From the NCBI GenBank assembly GCA_029936295.1, contig JAPYTH010000024.1, positions 1 to 27,255 of the forward strand: a stretch of DNA of 27,255 nucleotides. Direction: 5' to 3'. This DNA is from TMED109 sp015660425 (GTDB lineage Bacteria > Pseudomonadota > Alphaproteobacteria > TMED109). Position 1 is the stretch's first letter, and each line of letters begins with the position of its first letter. The notes under the pieces were generated by a model, which worked only from the letters and a program-made list of their open reading frames with translations, was not told the DNA's origin and ran no database searches. The position numbers and the translations under genes were made by a program. Shown here piece by piece: positions 25,983 through 27,255 of the stretch.

Positions 25983-26031
25983 CCAAAGATTGGAACTTGA
26001 TTAAAATATTTTTATACTGTATGGAATAAAA
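25979..26031 (+). repeat. 53-bp element, right copy, upstream of the Sel1-repeat gene (probable promoter/operator)
   Basis: The plus-strand counterpart of 20894-20946, with mismatches only at 25990, 25992 and 25993. It starts at the tonB stop codon and ends 26 bases before the next ATG. TATACT (26013-26018) with TTGGAA (25990-25995) 17 bases upstream is a plausible sigma-70 promoter; the three mismatches fall exactly in that -35 hexamer. TTGATT (25997-26002) with TATGGA (26020-26025) is an alternative pair. The dyad ATACTGTAT (26014-26022) is a candidate operator. Confidence 0.8.
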
Positions 26032-26057
26032 CATTTATTATTTAATGTGAGATCATC

Positions 26058-26531
26058 ATGAAAGTTAAAGTTTTAATCTTAAGTTTACTATTTATATTTA
26101 TAAACAGTATATCTATAGCTGAAGTAACTGAAGATATGAAAAGAAGAGCTAAAGAAGCTGGTGTAATAATAGAGAGAGATCACGACATAAAAAGAGTTTA
26201 CTTATCTAATGATATATTAGCACGCGATACACATATGAATATGCAAGTAGCATTTAGATATGCCCAAATAAACGATCAGAAGAAAGCTGCAGAATTAACA
26301 TTAATATCTGCAAATAGAGGCCTTGATTCAGCACAAATATCCATTGGAAAGATGTATGTACATGGAATGGGTGTAGAACCAAATATAATTGAGGCATACA
26401 AATTCTTCAAATTATCTGAGGATGAAACATCAAAAAACTTATATTTAAAAGTTCTTAGAGAAAAAATGACCCAAGAACAAATTGAAGAAGCAGAAAATTT
26501 AGTAAAAAATTTTGAAGCAACATACAAATAA
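26058..26531 (+). CDS. Small secreted Sel1-repeat (TPR-like) protein
   Basis: A protein of 157 residues with a signal peptide (1-21, ending SIA) and one or two Sel1-like repeats around 74-120 (ANRGLDSAQISIGKMYVHGMGVEPNIIEAYKFF, with the A-x-G-x-x-x-A-Q and G-x-G-V pattern). The C-terminal third is charged and helical. Sel1 repeats are protein-binding scaffolds, so a periplasmic adaptor role is possible; no enzymatic motif is seen. It follows tonB by 75 bases and has its own promoter region, almost the same as that of the porin, so the two should respond to the same signal. GAG upstream of the ATG is a weak ribosome site. Confidence 0.8.
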   Translation: MKVKVLILSLLFIFINSISIAEVTEDMKRRAKEAGVIIERDHDIKRVYLSNDILARDTHMNMQVAFRYAQINDQKKAAELTLISANRGLDSAQISIGKMYVHGMGVEPNIIEAYKFFKLSEDETSKNLYLKVLREKMTQEQIEEAENLVKNFEATYK

Positions 26532-26584
26532 TTTCTCATATGAAATGTAAGAAAACTACCTAAATTTTAATAAAGGAGACAATA

Positions 26585-27255
26585 ATGTCTGATATGATGA
26601 ATATAAATGTAAAAAACGCTATTATATCTAGAAGATCAGTAAGAAAATTCTTACCAAAAGAAATTAGTAGAGAAATAATAGAAGATATTTTAAATGTAGC
26701 AGCTAGAGCACCAAGTGGAACAAACATTCAACCATGGAATGTTCATGTGCTAACAGGTGAGGCTAGAAATAGACTATGTAATAAAGCTAGTTCAGCTTTT
26801 TTAGATTCTGAAATTGATAAAAAAAATGATCGTATTCACTATATGGAAAAATTTAGAGATCCTTATATATCCAGGAGAAGAAAAATTGGATGGGATTTAT
26901 ACGAACTATTAGATATAAAAAAAGGGGATTACGAAAAAACAAAGGCATTTCACGTCCAAAATTTTAATTTTTTTGATGCGCCTGTTGGATTACTATTTAC
27001 CATAGAAAAAGATTTGGGCTGGATGAGCTGGTTAGATTATGGAATGTTTATACAAAATATTTGCGTTGCAGCAAGAGGTTACGACTTAGATACTTGTGCT
27101 CAAGCTGCCTGGGGGCAAATGCATAATATTTTATCTCCACTATTAAACCTTAAAGATAATCATATTATACATTGTGGTATGAGTTTAGGTTGGGAAGATA
27201 AAACTGCTGAAGTAAATAAATTAATAACAGTTAGAGAAAATTTAGATAATTTTAC
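26585..27255 (+). CDS. Nitroreductase-family flavoprotein (3' partial)
   Basis: The frame is open from ATG 26585 to the window end (223 codons), so the gene continues beyond it. AAGGAG upstream gives a strong ribosome site. The N-terminus has the FMN-phosphate contacts RRSVRKF (16-22) and RAPSGTNIQPW (41-51) of the nitroreductase superfamily. Later parts include the long helix GMFIQNICVAARGYDLDTCAQAAW and CGMSLGW. Members reduce nitro groups, quinones or other electron-poor substrates with NAD(P)H; the substrate is not evident. It lies 53 bases after the Sel1-repeat gene, on the same strand. Confidence 0.88.
   Translation, partial: MSDMMNINVKNAIISRRSVRKFLPKEISREIIEDILNVAARAPSGTNIQPWNVHVLTGEARNRLCNKASSAFLDSEIDKKNDRIHYMEKFRDPYISRRRKIGWDLYELLDIKKGDYEKTKAFHVQNFNFFDAPVGLLFTIEKDLGWMSWLDYGMFIQNICVAARGYDLDTCAQAAWGQMHNILSPLLNLKDNHIIHCGMSLGWEDKTAEVNKLITVRENLDNF

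Noticed and set aside
20894..26031. Composite transposon bounded by inverted repeats
   Set aside because: No transposase, no visible target-site duplication, and each repeat sits at a fixed distance from a start codon; a promoter element explains it better. The left end of the right copy also begins in the tonB stop codon.

Overview
The window is strongly AT-rich and densely coded, with no stretch over about 230 bases lacking a gene or RNA. The organism is most likely an alphaproteobacterium with a streamlined genome, perhaps marine. Three things point there: the order tig-clpP-clpX-lon-hup followed by tRNA-Val and tRNA-Asp, the tRNA-Leu just upstream of tig, and the ClpP and Lon sequences. 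The lineage within the class cannot be fixed from this sequence alone. No insertion sequence, phage gene or CRISPR array is visible.

Left part (1-8154). A 3' fragment of a glutathione transferase gene overlaps a secreted M20 metallopeptidase gene. Reading leftwards from 6274 is a tight four-gene operon: threonine dehydratase, an FMN-dependent 2-hydroxy-acid dehydrogenase, a TRAP solute-binding protein with a twin-arginine signal, and a methyltransferase. Together they look like a 2-oxo/2-hydroxy-acid module. Diverging from it are a PdxA-family dehydrogenase, closer in its signature to the PdxA2 (sugar-acid) type than to vitamin B6 PdxA, and a second glutathione transferase.

Middle (8201-14834). 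This is the protein quality-control block, all on the minus strand: tRNA-Leu(UAG), trigger factor, ClpP, ClpX, Lon, HU, tRNA-Val(UAC) and tRNA-Asp(GUC). A strong hairpin terminator follows hup, and a 10-bp phased repeat lies in the hup upstream region.

Right part (14933-27255). An AceE-like 2-oxo-acid dehydrogenase E1 diverges from an Lrp/AsnC regulator, an arrangement resembling mdeB/mdeR of Pseudomonas putida. The regulator overlaps the NAD(P)H-hydrate repair gene. Next comes an OprO/OprP-type porin diverging from a TonB operon: receptor, ExbB, two ExbDs, TonB. The second ExbD carries Asn where the proton-path Asp should be. The TonB operon is flanked by two outward-facing copies of a 53-bp element (50 of 53 identical). 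Each copy lies just upstream of another gene, the porin on the left and a secreted Sel1-repeat protein on the right, so it is probably a shared promoter/operator. The window ends inside a nitroreductase gene.

The clearest candidates for something undescribed are the Asp/Asn ExbD pair and the duplicated outward promoter element around this TonB locus. The other loci are recognisable families in plausible contexts.
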